Of a stretch of DNA of 6,875 nt, positions 6,049 to 6,875 are shown one piece after another; the stretch's first letter is position 1, and every line of letters begins with the position of its first letter. The notes under the pieces were generated by a model. That model searched no databases, had not been told where the DNA came from, and saw only the letters and a list, made by a program, of their open reading frames with translations. Source of the stretch: Deltaproteobacteria bacterium (lineage in GTDB: Bacteria; Desulfobacterota; Desulfobulbia; Desulfobulbales; Desulfocapsaceae); assembly GCA_021779275.1 (NCBI GenBank), contig JAJYAX010000083.1:1-6875 (forward strand), given 5' to 3'. Position numbers and translations under genes: made by a program.

Positions 6049-6875
6049 CTACTTCCTCATTTTTTCGAATCTTGCAGAGAGAACCCGATCCCTTCCCGCA
6101 TAATCAGAGAGGATCTCCACCGGGTCGAAGACGTCCCCATTCTCATCGCAACCGGAAAAGATCTCCCGGATCATTTTTCCCTGTCCTGCCCCGATCTCCA
6201 TAAAAATGTACCCTCTATGACAGAGGACCCGAGGAAGATCATGTCTGATCTTCCTGATGATCTCCATCCCGTCTTCCCCGCCGTCAAGGGCAAGGTGAGG
6301 TTCATACCGGGCGACCTCCGGTTCAAGATCCTCCCGCATCTCGGCCCTGCTGACATAGGGGGGATTAGCAACGACCATCGAAAACCGATTCGCCCTGGAC
6401 ATCGGGGAGAGGAGGTCCGCCTGCACAAAATCCACCAGTGCCTCCACTCCATGCCGCCTGGCATTTTCCCGGGCAACCAGTAGCGCTTGCCCGGAAAGAT
6501 CGGTTGCCAGCACTCTTTTTTGCAGTTCGAGCGCCAGAATTATGCCGATCACGCCACTCCCGCAGCACAGATCAAGCAAAAATCCATCGGGGAGACCATG
6601 CACCTTGATTGTTTTCAGTACCGTCTCCAGCAAGAACTCGGTCTCCGGTCGTGGTATCAGCACATCCCCGGTCACCCGGAACGGCAACGACCAGAACTCC
6701 CGCTCACCCAGAATATAGGCCACCGGCTCCCGCCGCTTCCTGCGGGCAAGGAACTTCAGAAACTGTTGCTCACAGACTGCCGGCACCTGTTCTTCCATGG
6801 CCAGGTACACCTGTGTCCGGCTCATCAAAAGACAATGCCCCAGCAACAAGTTGATATCCATGGCGGCATCGGGTA
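6049..6875 (-). CDS. prmC: peptide chain release factor N5-glutamine methyltransferase, 5' end cut off by the window
   Basis: PrmC (HemK) methylates the glutamine of the GGQ motif in release factors RF1 and RF2 using S-adenosylmethionine. The N-terminal helical release-factor-binding domain (LLLGHCLLMSRTQVYLAM, later REPVAYILGEREFWSLPF) leads into the linker VLIPRPETEFLLE. A Rossmann methyltransferase domain follows, with DLCCGSGVIGI (97-107), an acidic strand end ATDLSG (119-124) and the catalytic, substrate-glutamine-binding NPPYV (166-170); numbering is from the ATG at 6861. That ATG gives 270 residues, but the frame stays open to the edge. The codons just before it read PDAA, so PDAAMDINLLL matches the family's conserved P-x-x-DA-x-x-LL segment near residue 20. 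The true start is therefore outside the window and about 20 residues are missing. The stop directly abuts the murA ATG. Confidence 0.95.
   Translation of the reverse strand, partial: PDAAMDINLLLGHCLLMSRTQVYLAMEEQVPAVCEQQFLKFLARRKRREPVAYILGEREFWSLPFRVTGDVLIPRPETEFLLETVLKTIKVHGLPDGFLLDLCCGSGVIGIILALELQKRVLATDLSGQALLVARENARRHGVEALVDFVQADLLSPMSRANRFSMVVANPPYVSRAEMREDLEPEVARYEPHLALDGGEDGMEIIRKIRHDLPRVLCHRGYIFMEIGAGQGKMIREIFSGCDENGDVFDPVEILSDYAGRDRVLSARFEKMRK

Overview
The window is ordinary chromosomal DNA of a Gram-negative bacterium with roughly 50% GC. The prmC-murA pair and the standalone protein with a GYW-type cysteine motif suggest a Desulfobacterota/deltaproteobacterial host. That assignment is inference from recalled family resemblance, not from any search. 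I see no rRNA, tRNA, CRISPR array or insertion sequence.

Left block (1-2376, minus strand): two inner-membrane permease genes, yejB (2376 to 1324) then yejE (best start 1274, to 234). They form the channel of a YejABEF-type peptide/microcin C ABC importer. Neither the binding protein (yejA) nor the ATPase (yejF) lies beside them. A candidate terminator follows yejE, and then a promoter-like region with two stacked palindromes precedes a possible leftward reading frame that runs off the left edge.

Middle block (2377-4139): a 337-bp divergent intergenic region carries a good promoter for yejB. It is followed rightward by rnd (ribonuclease D, complete catalytic set plus HRDC region). A 99-residue protein with three membrane segments starts 13 bp after rnd and is probably co-transcribed with it.

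The next gene (4508 to 4185, minus) converges on the membrane-protein gene. It encodes a 107-residue soluble protein with a CxxC...GFWEQV...CPEG signature. This resembles the cysteine motif often found at the end of PAS/response-regulator signalling proteins, with its last cysteine replaced by glycine. Its 3' end may be frameshifted. Its upstream region has a weak promoter and an 11-bp-period direct repeat at an activator-like position.

Right block (4771-6875, minus strand): prmC (release-factor glutamine methyltransferase, truncated by the right edge) is followed without any gap by murA (first committed step of peptidoglycan synthesis). The TAG stop of prmC directly abuts the murA ATG, so translation is probably coupled.

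Nothing here amounts to a clearly new multi-gene system. The most unusual items are the lone degenerate GYW-Cys protein with its possible frameshift and repeat-bearing promoter, and the yejBE pair without its partners.
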